From the NCBI GenBank assembly GCA_025359205.1, contig JANYHD010000026.1, forward strand, positions 1-64,000: a DNA stretch of 64,000 nucleotides, written 5' to 3'. How positions within the stretch are numbered: position 1 is the first letter of the stretch; every line of letters starts with the position of its first letter. Under the pieces are notes generated by a model. It was not told the DNA's origin. It made no database searches and saw only the letters and a list, made by a program, of their open reading frames with translations. Source of the stretch: Gammaproteobacteria bacterium. Lineage in GTDB: Bacteria > Pseudomonadota > Gammaproteobacteria > Steroidobacterales > Steroidobacteraceae. The translations under genes were made by a program, and so were the position numbers. This document shows positions 20,551-29,095 of the stretch, in pieces.

Positions 20551-22254
20551 TTAGGGCGAGTCCGGGCCCTCGTTGCCCGCAGCGGCGCCGGCGCGGGTCT
20601 TGGGGCGTGCCCGCTGCAGTACGGGGTAGGCGAAACTCGCCAGGTGGGAATGGACGCGCCGCAGGTCGCGGACGATTCGCAGCAACAGGCCGCTCTCTTC
20701 CGCGGCCAGAGTGACCGTATCGGTGCCGGCGGCGAGGCCCGCCGTTGCCGCCTCGCGCAGCAAGCGCACGCTGAGCGCTGTGGCCTCGGCTTCCATCTGC
20801 AGGAACTGACGTTTGCGGCCCACCAGCTGCTGCGAAGCCGCCAGGTCGCCGCGCAGGAACACGGCCAGCGCCAGCTTGTGGCTCTCGATGAGTTCGCCGT
20901 GCATGCGCGTGACGACCGCGATTTCCTCCTGTGTCAGCAACTGGCCGCGCTTGAGCTCCTTGACGGCGAAGTCGGCCAGACTGTTGGCGACGATGTCGGC
21001 AATGTGCTCGAAGTTGATGACTGCGGCCAGGATCTCCTGGCCCTTGTCGCCCTCACGGCGATCATCGAGTGTCTGCTCACCGCCGATGGCCACGAGATAG
21101 CTGCGGATGGCGCCGCCAAGCTGGCGCGTCGCCTTGTCGTTGGCGTTGATGCCCGCGGCGTGCGCCGTGTCACCAGAGCGCAGCAATTCCAGTGTGCTGC
21201 CCAGCATTGCGGCCGTCAGGTCCGACATACGCAGGGTTTCGCGCGATGCGTTCGCCAGTGCGACGCTGGCGGCGTCGATGGCGGCCCGTTCGAGGTACAG
21301 GGGGCGGCCCGGATCGGCCGGGCGCGGCGGGTCTGGCAGCCAATACAGCAGCATTCGCGCGCTGCGCTTGACGGCAAACAGGAACGCCGCGGCCAGCGCC
21401 AGGTTGAACAGGAGATGAAAATTGACCGCCAGGCGCGCGTCACCCGGCACGAAGCGCGCCATGAGGTGCGTGATTGGCGTCAGCCACGGCAGCACCAGCA
21501 ACACGCCGACCAGGCGCACCAGCAAATTGCCCAGGGGCAAGCGGCGTGCTTCGGGAGTCGAGGCGTGCAAGAGCGCCGGCATGGCGCCACCCAGATTCGC
21601 GCCCAGCACCAGCGCCAGGGTTTCGGTCGGGCCGATGACGTGATTGGCGGCGAGCGAACCCACCACCAACACGATGACCACACTTGAGTGGCAGCCCCAG
21701 GTCAGCAGCGCTGCGAGCACCACGGCCAGCAGCGGATCGGTCGCCAAGGCCTGCACGAACGAACGCAGCACGGGCGTGTTCTCGACCGGCGCGAGCGTGT
21801 GCTGGAGCAGCGCCAGGGCCATCAGCATCAGGCCGAGGCCTATCACCGCACGCCCGATGTTGCGCAGGCGGCTGCCGCGCGACCAGCGGAAGCTGAGCAC
21901 GCCGCACAGCACCAGCGGTGGTGCGAAGGCCGCGATGTTGAACGATAGCGCCTGGGCCACCAGTGCCGTGCCGACGTTGGCGCCGAGCATCACGGCCAGT
22001 GCCGGTGGGAGCGCAATCACGCCCGCGGCTGTGAACGAGGTGGCCATCAGTCCGACGGCCGTGCTGCTCTGCAGGAGCGCGGTGATACCGACGCCGGTGA
22101 AGAAAGCGCGCCAGCGATCACCCAGGTTGCGTTCAAGTGCGCGCCGCAGGCTCGTGCCGAAGCCGCGCTGCACGCCGGTGCTGACCATGTGGGTGCCCCA
22201 CAGCAGCAGGCCCACGTATCCAGACAGATTGACGAGTATCAGCGTACCGGACAA
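20551..22254 (-). CDS. Na+/phosphate cotransporter family protein with PhoU-like tail
   Basis: This 567-residue protein has an N-terminal NptA/PhoU-linked Na/Pi cotransporter domain with many membrane helices and the two inverted QSS-type motifs (GITALLQSSTAVG and LTWGCHSSVV). A C-terminal PhoU-like helical region covers about residues 340-540. The TTG start is 3 bp after the PotC-type permease stop, so it is coupled to that operon; there is no independent promoter space. It probably imports phosphate, perhaps released from phosphocholine, glycerophosphocholine or phosphonates by the enzymes at 26330-29057. Confidence 0.85.
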   Translation of the reverse strand: MSGTLILVNLSGYVGLLLWGTHMVSTGVQRGFGTSLRRALERNLGDRWRAFFTGVGITALLQSSTAVGLMATSFTAAGVIALPPALAVMLGANVGTALVAQALSFNIAAFAPPLVLCGVLSFRWSRGSRLRNIGRAVIGLGLMLMALALLQHTLAPVENTPVLRSFVQALATDPLLAVVLAALLTWGCHSSVVIVLVVGSLAANHVIGPTETLALVLGANLGGAMPALLHASTPEARRLPLGNLLVRLVGVLLVLPWLTPITHLMARFVPGDARLAVNFHLLFNLALAAAFLFAVKRSARMLLYWLPDPPRPADPGRPLYLERAAIDAASVALANASRETLRMSDLTAAMLGSTLELLRSGDTAHAAGINANDKATRQLGGAIRSYLVAIGGEQTLDDRREGDKGQEILAAVINFEHIADIVANSLADFAVKELKRGQLLTQEEIAVVTRMHGELIESHKLALAVFLRGDLAASQQLVGRKRQFLQMEAEATALSVRLLREAATAGLAAGTDTVTLAAEESGLLLRIVRDLRRVHSHLASFAYPVLQRARPKTRAGAAAGNEGPDSP

Positions 22255-22257
22255 TTA

Positions 22258-23118
22258 CTAAGCATCCTTGCGGTCATTGCGCCGCATCAGCGTCAGCGCC
22301 AGCAGCGCCGAGGCGACCATCAGGAACAGGCTGACCGCATTCAGCACCGGGGTTGCGCCCTCGCGCATGCGGCCGTACATCATGATGGTCAGCGGCGAGT
22401 CGGCGCCCACCAGCATCAGCGTGGTGTTGAAGTTCTCGAAGGACATCAGGAAGGCGATCGCCGCAGAACCGATCAGCGCCGGCCGCAGGTAGGGCAGGGT
22501 GATGGTACGCAGCACCGCCGGCCGCGTGGCGCCGAGGTTAAGCGCCGCGTCCTCGAGCGTACGGTCGAAGCGCTTGAGGCGGGCGCTGATGGTGAGCGTC
22601 GCAATGGCGACGATGTAGGAAAATTGTCCCAGCACCACCAACGGCAGGCCCGGTCGCAGGAAGTCGAGTTCCAATCCGAACACGTCGCTGGCGAAGTCGG
22701 CAACACGGCTGGCGAAGGCCAGGATCGAGATGCCGAGGATCACGCCCGGTATGACCAGTGGCACCAGCATCAGCATCGACAGGGCCCCCTTGCCCGGAAA
22801 CTTTGCACGCTCCATGAGAAAGGCGTTGGCTGTGCCCACGACGACAGAAAGCGTCGTGACCCAACAGGCGACCACGAAACTGGTCCAGATGCTGGCCAGC
22901 AGCGCTCTGTCCTTGAAAAGGCCGACGCGACCCAGAGATTCATTGCCCAGGAACCAGTCGAGCGTGAAGCCGTGCCAGGGCGGGGCCGGATAGTTGGCGT
23001 TGTTGAAGGCGAAGACCGCGACGATGACCAGCGGCAGGAACAGGAACACCAGGAACGCCACCAGGAATAGGGCAGTCGAAGCGCGCAGCCACAGTGGCCG
23101 GGGGAGGGAGGGGATCAT
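22258..23118 (-). CDS. ABC transporter permease, PotC-like
   Basis: This 286-residue inner-membrane permease has six predicted helices and the EAA loop EDAALNLGATRPAVLRTITLP. It belongs to the spermidine/putrescine-type (PotC) permeases. The ATG overlaps the PotB-like stop as ATGA. It works with the three other Pot-like genes. The substrate is uncertain: this subfamily also includes importers for other cationic or quaternary compounds, which would fit the surroundings. Confidence 0.88.
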   Translation of the reverse strand: MIPSLPRPLWLRASTALFLVAFLVFLFLPLVIVAVFAFNNANYPAPPWHGFTLDWFLGNESLGRVGLFKDRALLASIWTSFVVACWVTTLSVVVGTANAFLMERAKFPGKGALSMLMLVPLVIPGVILGISILAFASRVADFASDVFGLELDFLRPGLPLVVLGQFSYIVAIATLTISARLKRFDRTLEDAALNLGATRPAVLRTITLPYLRPALIGSAAIAFLMSFENFNTTLMLVGADSPLTIMMYGRMREGATPVLNAVSLFLMVASALLALTLMRRNDRKDA

Positions 23119-23999
23119 GTGCGCCGCATCACGTCGCTGAAGCGCTGACCGCTGAGCTTCAATCCAAACCAGACCATGGCGGTCGACAGCGCCAGCAGCA
23201 GGAAGCCGAAGGCCGCGCCCTGTTCCCAGTTGAAGCGGGTAATGAACTGGGAGTAGATCTGTTCAGTAAACCACAACGAGTTCTTGCCGCCGAGCAGCGT
23301 GGGCGTGAGGTAGTTACCGAGCGTGAGCATGAACACGACGATGCAGCCAGCGGTGATGCCCGGCGCCGCGTGTGGGATGACGATCTTGCGCAGGATGGCG
23401 AAGCCGCCGCTGCCCAGGTCATAGGCTGCCTCGATCAAGGAATTGTCCAGGCTCTCGAGACTCCCGACCAGCGGCACCACCATGAAGAGCAGGGATGTGT
23501 ATACGAGACCAACCAATATGGTCGCATCATGGTACAGAAGTTCTATTGGCCCGTGGGTCACACCCAGGTGCGCGAGGAACGCGGGCAGCACGCCAGATTC
23601 GCGCAGCAGGATCATCCAGCCGAGCGTGCGCACCGTTTCGCTTACCCAGAACGGAATCAGGCACACCACGAACAGCAGCGCGCCCATGCGGCCGCGCGCC
23701 AGCTTGGCGATCGTCCAGGCCACCGGGAAGGCGATCAGCAGCGTGAGTGCGGTGGCGATGGCCGACAGAATCGCGGTGCGTGCAAACACATGCCAGTAAA
23801 GCGGTTCAACAAAAAAGGTGCGGTATTGCGTCAGGCTCGGCACGTACTGGCGCGGCGCGACTGATTCGCGGAAGGATAGCAATGCGAGATCAAGGTGCGG
23901 CAGCACGATCAGCGCGAACAGCCAGATCAGCGCCGGCGCCAGCAACAGGCCCAGCATCAGCCGCCGGTGCCAGGCCGCAGTCGCCGTGGCCTCAAGCAT
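23115..23999 (-). CDS. ABC transporter permease, PotB-like
   Basis: This 294-residue permease has an N-terminal anchor helix (LMLGLLLAPALIWLFALIV), five further helices and the EAA loop EAAYDLGSGGFAILRKIVIP. Its ATG overlaps the ATPase stop by 8 nt, and it overlaps the PotC-like gene by 4 nt. It is the partner permease of the polyamine-type importer. Confidence 0.88.
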   Translation of the reverse strand: MLEATATAAWHRRLMLGLLLAPALIWLFALIVLPHLDLALLSFRESVAPRQYVPSLTQYRTFFVEPLYWHVFARTAILSAIATALTLLIAFPVAWTIAKLARGRMGALLFVVCLIPFWVSETVRTLGWMILLRESGVLPAFLAHLGVTHGPIELLYHDATILVGLVYTSLLFMVVPLVGSLESLDNSLIEAAYDLGSGGFAILRKIVIPHAAPGITAGCIVVFMLTLGNYLTPTLLGGKNSLWFTEQIYSQFITRFNWEQGAAFGFLLLALSTAMVWFGLKLSGQRFSDVMRRT

Positions 24000-25128
24000 G
24001 GGCGGACGGTGCCGCGAAACACGCGGCCCGCTCGGGATCGAAGCTGAAGGAGATACGCTCGCCTACTTTGAGATCGGCATAGCGCCCGGTTTGCGGCAGC
24101 GCGATGCGGAATTCGAAGCGGCTCTTCAGCTCTCGCACCAGCACCGCGGAATTGGCGCCGTCGAACAACAGGCTCTCGACGTCCCCCTCATGCACCATCT
24201 GGCCAGGCAAGGCCGCCAGCTCGGCGCTCGTGCGTGCGATAGTGGCCGCTTCCGGCCGGACAAAGGCTTCCACAGCGGCGCCGGTCGCCACTGGACCATG
24301 CCGTCGGGCACGGATCTGCCAGCCCGCGCTGGTCGCGACGTCGACCAACTCGCCGTTGACGGCGCTGGCCTTGCCGGCCATGCGGTTGTTGGCGCCGACG
24401 AAAGCGGCGACAAAGGGCGTGGCGGGCGCGTAGTACAGTTCCTGCGGCGTGCCCAGCTGCTCGAAGTGGCCGCGATTCATGACGCCGACGTGATCGGAAA
24501 GCACCAGCGCCTCCGACTGATCGTGCGTGATGTAGACAAACGTCGTGCCAAACGCGGACTGGAGCTGCTTGAGCTCGATCTTCATGTGTTCGCGCAGCTT
24601 CAGGTCGAGGGCGCCCAGGGGCTCGTCCAGCAGCAGCAGGGTGGGTTCGAGCACGAGGCTCCGTGCGATGGCTACGCGCTGACGCTGTCCGCCCGACAAT
24701 TCGTCGACGCGTTTGCCGCTCGCACCGCCGAGGCCGACGCGCTCGAGCATGGCGTCGGCCTTGCGGTTGCGCTCGGCGCGCGCCACGCCGCGCCGCGCCA
24801 GCCCGAAGGCAACGTTCTCGCCGACGTTCATCATCGGAAACAGCGCCAGGTGCTGGAACACCATGTTGACCGGCCGTCGGTTGGGCGCCACGCCAGCCAT
24901 GCTGCGGCCACCAATCTGGATGTCGCCCGCATCCGGAGCGATGAAGCCGGCAATCATGCGCAGCAGCGTGGTCTTGCCACAGCCCGAGGGACCGAGGATG
25001 GAGAAGAAGCTGCCGCGCGCGACACTGAAAGACAGGTTGTCGACGGCAACGTGCGCGCCGAAGCGCTTAATGACCGCGCGTGCTTCCAGGTCGGGGGGCG
25101 CGCCGGTGGCGGAGGAGAGCGCTGCCAT
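23992..25128 (-). CDS. ABC transporter ATPase, PotA-like
   Basis: The 378-residue ATPase has Walker A GPSGCGKTT, signature LSGGQRQRVAIARSL, Walker B LLLLDEPLGALD, the switch His in YITHDQSEAL and a C-terminal TOBE domain. ATG 25128 lies 2 bp after the binding-protein stop; the open frame continuing upstream is shadow sequence. It drives the adjacent PotB/PotC-like permeases. Confidence 0.9.
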   Translation of the reverse strand: MAALSSATGAPPDLEARAVIKRFGAHVAVDNLSFSVARGSFFSILGPSGCGKTTLLRMIAGFIAPDAGDIQIGGRSMAGVAPNRRPVNMVFQHLALFPMMNVGENVAFGLARRGVARAERNRKADAMLERVGLGGASGKRVDELSGGQRQRVAIARSLVLEPTLLLLDEPLGALDLKLREHMKIELKQLQSAFGTTFVYITHDQSEALVLSDHVGVMNRGHFEQLGTPQELYYAPATPFVAAFVGANNRMAGKASAVNGELVDVATSAGWQIRARRHGPVATGAAVEAFVRPEAATIARTSAELAALPGQMVHEGDVESLLFDGANSAVLVRELKSRFEFRIALPQTGRYADLKVGERISFSFDPERAACFAAPSAHA

Positions 25129-25130
25129 GG

Positions 25131-26222
25131 TCAATTTGCCGCCTTGACCCGGTCGAGCACCCGGCCCTCGATCTCCTCGAGGCCCGGCGGAATGGCCGGA
25201 TACCACTTCATGTTCTTCATGCCATCGGGAAAGCTCTCGGCAAATTGCGCCTTGAGCCTGGGATCCATCAGAGCATCGGCGTCCTGCGAGGCTGAAAAGT
25301 TCCCGATCGACTTGGCGATCTTCGCCGCAATGTCTGCCCGCATGGTGAAATTGATCCACGCGTAGGCACCGGCTTCGTTACGGCCGCGCGCAGGCAGCGC
25401 CATCGTGTCGAGCCAGGCGATGGCGCCCGACTTCGGGTTGATGTACCTGAGATCCGGGTTCTCGCGATTGAGTTTCCAGCTGACCGAGTCCCACATCATC
25501 GACGCCACGATCTCACCGGAGCGCACGCCATTGATGAGCTGGTCCTTGTTGTCGTAGAAGAACCGGAAGTTCGGCTTGCAGGCGATAAGCGTGCGGCCCA
25601 CTTCGTCCATCAGCGCAGTGTAAGCCTTGGTGTCGCCATAGAGCGCGAACGGGTCCTTGCCTATGGCCAGCGCGAAGGCCATCAGCGTAGGCCGGCGCAG
25701 GCGCACGGAGGTCTTGCCTTTCAGGTCCGGCCGGCACAGATCCATATAGTCGCTGATGGTGGCGCGCTTTGAATTGACCAGCAGCCCCTCCGTTCCCCAG
25801 ACGTAAGGCAGGGCGTAAAGCTTGCCGTCGAGCGTCGCATTCTTCTTTACGATCTCGAGGAGGTCGGGCCTGAACTCGGCCACCTTAACCTTGGCGAGAT
25901 CGATGGACCGGTAAATACGGAATTCCTGCTGCGCGCTGACGATGCGGTCCTGCGAGGGCTGTGCCAGATCAAATCCGGCGCCGCCAGTGGCGCGGAGCTT
26001 GGAGATGATCTCCTCATTGTTCGAAAGCGAGACCTCGACCTGGATGCCGGTCTCCCGCTTGAATTGGTCAACGATTTCCTGCGGGATGTAGTCGGACCAG
26101 GTGATGATGCGCAGCGTCTTGGCATCGTCGGCATTGGCGGACGACTTGTCCGCGGCGTGCTGCGTACAGCCCGCTCCCATCAGCATGCCGGCACCGAGCA
26201 ATAACGATGTCGCGAGTTTCAT
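25131..26222 (-). CDS. Polyamine-type ABC transporter substrate-binding protein, PotD-like
   Basis: This 363-residue exported binding protein has an N-terminal signal ending at LMGAGC, close to a lipobox, so it may be lipid-anchored. PotD/PotF features are LRIITWSDYIPQEIVDQF, the FDLAQPSQDRIV segment and ASMMWDSVSWKL. ATG 26222 has GAGGGGA 8 nt upstream and makes a proper signal peptide. It is the first gene of the leftward operon potD-A-B-C then Na/Pi. Polyamines are the default substrate; a quaternary amine cannot be excluded. Confidence 0.88.
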   Translation of the reverse strand: MKLATSLLLGAGMLMGAGCTQHAADKSSANADDAKTLRIITWSDYIPQEIVDQFKRETGIQVEVSLSNNEEIISKLRATGGAGFDLAQPSQDRIVSAQQEFRIYRSIDLAKVKVAEFRPDLLEIVKKNATLDGKLYALPYVWGTEGLLVNSKRATISDYMDLCRPDLKGKTSVRLRRPTLMAFALAIGKDPFALYGDTKAYTALMDEVGRTLIACKPNFRFFYDNKDQLINGVRSGEIVASMMWDSVSWKLNRENPDLRYINPKSGAIAWLDTMALPARGRNEAGAYAWINFTMRADIAAKIAKSIGNFSASQDADALMDPRLKAQFAESFPDGMKNMKWYPAIPPGLEEIEGRVLDRVKAAN

Positions 26223-26329
26223 ATAATGTCCCCTCAGTGCCTGGTGCCGGCGCCGCCCAATGGTACCGGGAGATGCGCGGGCCGTCACTGACTCAGAATG
26301 TGCGGCATTTTCTATGCGTGGGGGGCAGT

Positions 26330-27262
26330 TTGAGCAAGCGGCCATTTGATCTGCAGGGGCACCGGGGGGCGCGCGGCCTGTGGCCCGAGAACACGCTGGG
26401 CGGCTTCGAGCGCGCGCTGGCGCTCGGGATCAAGACGCTGGAGCTCGACTGCGCGATGACGAGCGACGGCGTGGTGGTGATCAGTCACGACCCGCAGCTC
26501 AATCCCGATCACACACGTGACGAAACGGGCCGGTTTCTCTCGCGGCCGGGGCCGGTCATTTCCACAGTGAATTACGCCGAACTGGCGCGCTACGACGTGG
26601 GCCGCATCCGGCCCGGAACGGCCTACGAGCGTGCTCACCTGCAGCAGCAAGCGCTTGATGGTGAGCGGATCCCGCGCCTGGCCGAGCTGTACGCGCTGAT
26701 CGACGGTCGCGGCGATCGCGCCGTACGCCTCAATATCGAGGTCAAGACTTTTCCGCTGCAGCCCGAGCTCACGGCGGCGCCCGAGGCCTTTGTCCGGGCG
26801 CTCCTGGCCGTGGTTGAGGCCAGCGGCATGGCTGCGGCCACTACGATCCAGTGCTTTGACTGGCGAGTGCTGAACTGCGTGCAGCGCCTGGCTCCGGGTA
26901 TTGCGACCGGTGCGCTCACAGACCAGCAGGGTGATGACGACACGGTGCAATTCGACCAACCGTTGCCGTCGCCCTGGCTCGGCGGTCTCGATGCGCGCCA
27001 ATTTGGCCGTTCGGTGCCCCATCTCGCCAAGGCCAGCGGAGCAGGCACCTGGTCACCCGACTACCTTGATCTCAGCTCTGCCCAGGTGGCCGAGGCGCAT
27101 CAACTTGGGCTGCTGGTCGCACCCTGGACTGTCAACGAACCCGCGGAGCTGGAGCGGATCCTGGCCATGGACGTCGACGGCATGATCACCGATCGCCCGG
27201 ACCTGCTGCGCGCAATACTGCGCGATCAGGGCTTGGCTGAACGAGGCGATGACCGCGTGTAG
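26330..27262 (+). CDS. Glycerophosphodiester phosphodiesterase
   Basis: The enzyme hydrolyses glycerophosphodiesters such as glycerophosphocholine to glycerol-3-phosphate and the alcohol headgroup. The GDPD motif is complete: GHRGARGLWPENTLGGFERA, LELDCAMTSDGVVVISHDP with the acidic pair and second His, and the late IEVK and VNEP..M...VDGMITDRP segments. The start is uncertain. TTG 26330 (310 residues, G-rich stretch upstream) leaves a divergent promoter gap; GTG 26318 or ATG 26207, inside the neighbouring gene, are alternatives. No signal peptide is seen. It converges with the phosphoesterase, overlapping it by 37 bp. Releasing choline from glycerophosphocholine would feed the bet pathway. 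Confidence 0.88.
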   Translation: MSKRPFDLQGHRGARGLWPENTLGGFERALALGIKTLELDCAMTSDGVVVISHDPQLNPDHTRDETGRFLSRPGPVISTVNYAELARYDVGRIRPGTAYERAHLQQQALDGERIPRLAELYALIDGRGDRAVRLNIEVKTFPLQPELTAAPEAFVRALLAVVEASGMAAATTIQCFDWRVLNCVQRLAPGIATGALTDQQGDDDTVQFDQPLPSPWLGGLDARQFGRSVPHLAKASGAGTWSPDYLDLSSAQVAEAHQLGLLVAPWTVNEPAELERILAMDVDGMITDRPDLLRAILRDQGLAERGDDRV

Positions 27263-28485
27263 ATATCCGCTCCAAAAGGCTGCAGGCCTGCCTGCGCGGC
27301 GTAGCCCAGGTGCGGCAGCGCGAACAGGTCCTCGACGCTGCGCAGTAGCGCGTAATGGTTGTAGGCCGTGTTTGTGATCGTGCCGGGACGGATGAACGGC
27401 GAGAGCATCACCGCACCGATCCGCCCGCCGCCCGGCCCCACCAATCCGGGCCCGTTCATTCCCGTCGACGACTTGTAGCCCGGGCTGGGGTCGTAGGCTG
27501 CGATGTTGGGTCCCGGTTGTTCGTTGCAGCAGGCGGCCGCCGCGCCATCGGCCATGCGCGCGGCGCCCTGGCTGTCGTAGTTATCCGCAATGTCCGACTC
27601 GTCGAAAGTGATGACGAGCAGGCCGTCGCGCCTGAAGGCGCGCGACGCGCTGATCTGTGGCACGAGCTTGCGCAGGAAGGCGTTCGCGGACACGAGCCCG
27701 CCTGGCTCGCCGTTGACGCAGTGCGAGCTGCCGCCGCCATCGTGTCCGTCGTGGCACAGGTTGGGCACGATGAATACGAAATTGGGAGTGGTATCGGCGC
27801 TGCGCAGGTCAGAGGCCAGTTCACGCAGGTTGACCACCTCTTTGTCGCAGGCCGGCGTGTCGATAATGGCGTGGAAGTAGACGAAGGGATTGTGGCGCGT
27901 CGCGTACTGGTCACGGACCGTTGCGCTTTCCGTGTTGTCGGGCTTGCCGAGCGGTGGATGGGCGCAGCGGGCGCTTTCGCGCGCCGGGTCGTTGCCCATG
28001 TCCTCGAGGTAGGCTTTCCATTCCAGGTGCGCCTCCTCGAGCTGATTCGCCAGCGTGCGCACATGCGCGGGATAGACGCAGCCCTTGCCGATTTCCTGCC
28101 CATCCGTGGTCGTGCCCGTGCTGGCGAAATTGGCATAAACCTCGCAATCAAAATTCGTCGCAGGGTTGGGCGCCTGGCCGCTGATGAGCGCCAGGTAATT
28201 GCCGAGGCTCATGTGGCTGATGCCGTAGTAGTTCGGCACGCTGGCGCCCTGTTGCCGGAGCGATTTCAGGTACCGGGCCGGCGAGGCGGGGCCAAAACTG
28301 TTCTCGTAGGCCTGGTTCTCAAGTATCACGACGAACACATGGCGGATCGGCGGCAGCTGCGCACGCCCTGGAGCCTTGCCATCATTCCCGGCTGCGCTGC
28401 CGACCGCTGCGACCAGGACCTGCGCAAGCGCCAGCAGCACCGCCACGCAGGTGACACGCGCGTCGCTGCGCAGTGCCTGGTTCAA
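27226..28485 (-). CDS. Secreted phosphoesterase (acid phosphatase/phospholipase C superfamily)
   Basis: This 419-residue protein has a signal peptide (CVAVLLALAQVLVAAVGSAAG) and the PF04185-type phosphoesterase core: VILENQAYENSFG, the likely nucleophile region GISHMSLGNYLALISGQ, HDGHDGGGSSH and ITFDESDIADNYD. The family includes acid phosphatases such as AcpA and bacterial phospholipases C. The TTG at 28485 overlaps the stop of the HD gene as TTGA and gives a standard signal peptide, so the two are coupled. It may release phosphate or phosphocholine outside the cytoplasm. Substrate is unknown. Confidence 0.8.
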   Translation of the reverse strand: MNQALRSDARVTCVAVLLALAQVLVAAVGSAAGNDGKAPGRAQLPPIRHVFVVILENQAYENSFGPASPARYLKSLRQQGASVPNYYGISHMSLGNYLALISGQAPNPATNFDCEVYANFASTGTTTDGQEIGKGCVYPAHVRTLANQLEEAHLEWKAYLEDMGNDPARESARCAHPPLGKPDNTESATVRDQYATRHNPFVYFHAIIDTPACDKEVVNLRELASDLRSADTTPNFVFIVPNLCHDGHDGGGSSHCVNGEPGGLVSANAFLRKLVPQISASRAFRRDGLLVITFDESDIADNYDSQGAARMADGAAAACCNEQPGPNIAAYDPSPGYKSSTGMNGPGLVGPGGGRIGAVMLSPFIRPGTITNTAYNHYALLRSVEDLFALPHLGYAAQAGLQPFGADIYTRSSPRSAKP

Positions 28486-29057
28486 GCGGCCGCCGTGTAG
28501 CGTGGGTCGTGCGGTTGGCGCGCGAAGATCTCGCGCACCAATGGCTCGAACTCCGCCAGCGGCAGGCTGGGGTATTTCGGATCGAAGGAACACTGGTCGT
28601 ATTGCTCGCAAAAGCCAGCGCAGGCGTCATACCAGCGATGGCCCCGCAGCCGCTCGCGCATGTGGCGGTCACCGCCGAGGTGGTGGACGTAGTAGTAAGT
28701 CTGGAACAGGCCATGCTGCTCGACGATCCAGCTGATCTGCTCGCGCACGTAGGGACGGATCAGTGCCGCGGCCAGTTCGGCATGATTGTATGGCGCGAGC
28801 AGATCGCCCACGTCGTGAAGCAGTGCGGCCAGCACCAGTTCGTCGTCGGCGCCGTCGCGCCGCGCGCGGGTGGCGGTCTGCAAGCTGTGCTCGAGCCGGC
28901 TTACCGGATAGCCCTCGACTGCGTGGTCCAGATCGCGCAGCGCCGTGAGCACCCGCTCAGGCAGCCCGCGCGCAAAGTCGCGCTCGGATTGGTCGAGCAG
29001 CAGGTAATCCTCGCGCGTGCCCGCCTGCATCTGCGTAAAACTGACGAGCCTGTTCAT
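28482..29057 (-). CDS. HD-domain protein resembling PhnZ/TmpB-type diiron oxygenases
   Basis: This 191-residue HD protein has metal-ligand candidates His57 (RLEHSLQTA), His81-Asp82 (LLHDVGDLL), His92, His115 and Asp154. Length, the Tyr50/Glu56 pair before the first His, and the EHGLFQTYYYVHHLGGDR and RGHRWYDACAGFC blocks resemble the phosphonate-degradation HD family. PhnZ and TmpB of that family are mixed-valent diiron oxygenases, and TmpB releases glycine betaine and phosphate from a trimethylamino-phosphonate. An ordinary HD phosphohydrolase is the alternative. It diverges from an MttB gene with 38 bp between and is coupled to a phosphoesterase. A betaine-releasing role would fit, but this is inference. 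Confidence 0.65.
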   Translation of the reverse strand: MNRLVSFTQMQAGTREDYLLLDQSERDFARGLPERVLTALRDLDHAVEGYPVSRLEHSLQTATRARRDGADDELVLAALLHDVGDLLAPYNHAELAAALIRPYVREQISWIVEQHGLFQTYYYVHHLGGDRHMRERLRGHRWYDACAGFCEQYDQCSFDPKYPSLPLAEFEPLVREIFARQPHDPRYTAAA

Positions 29058-29095
29058 GCGATAATCCCGGGCGCTGGACCTGTAGGAGTATTTGC

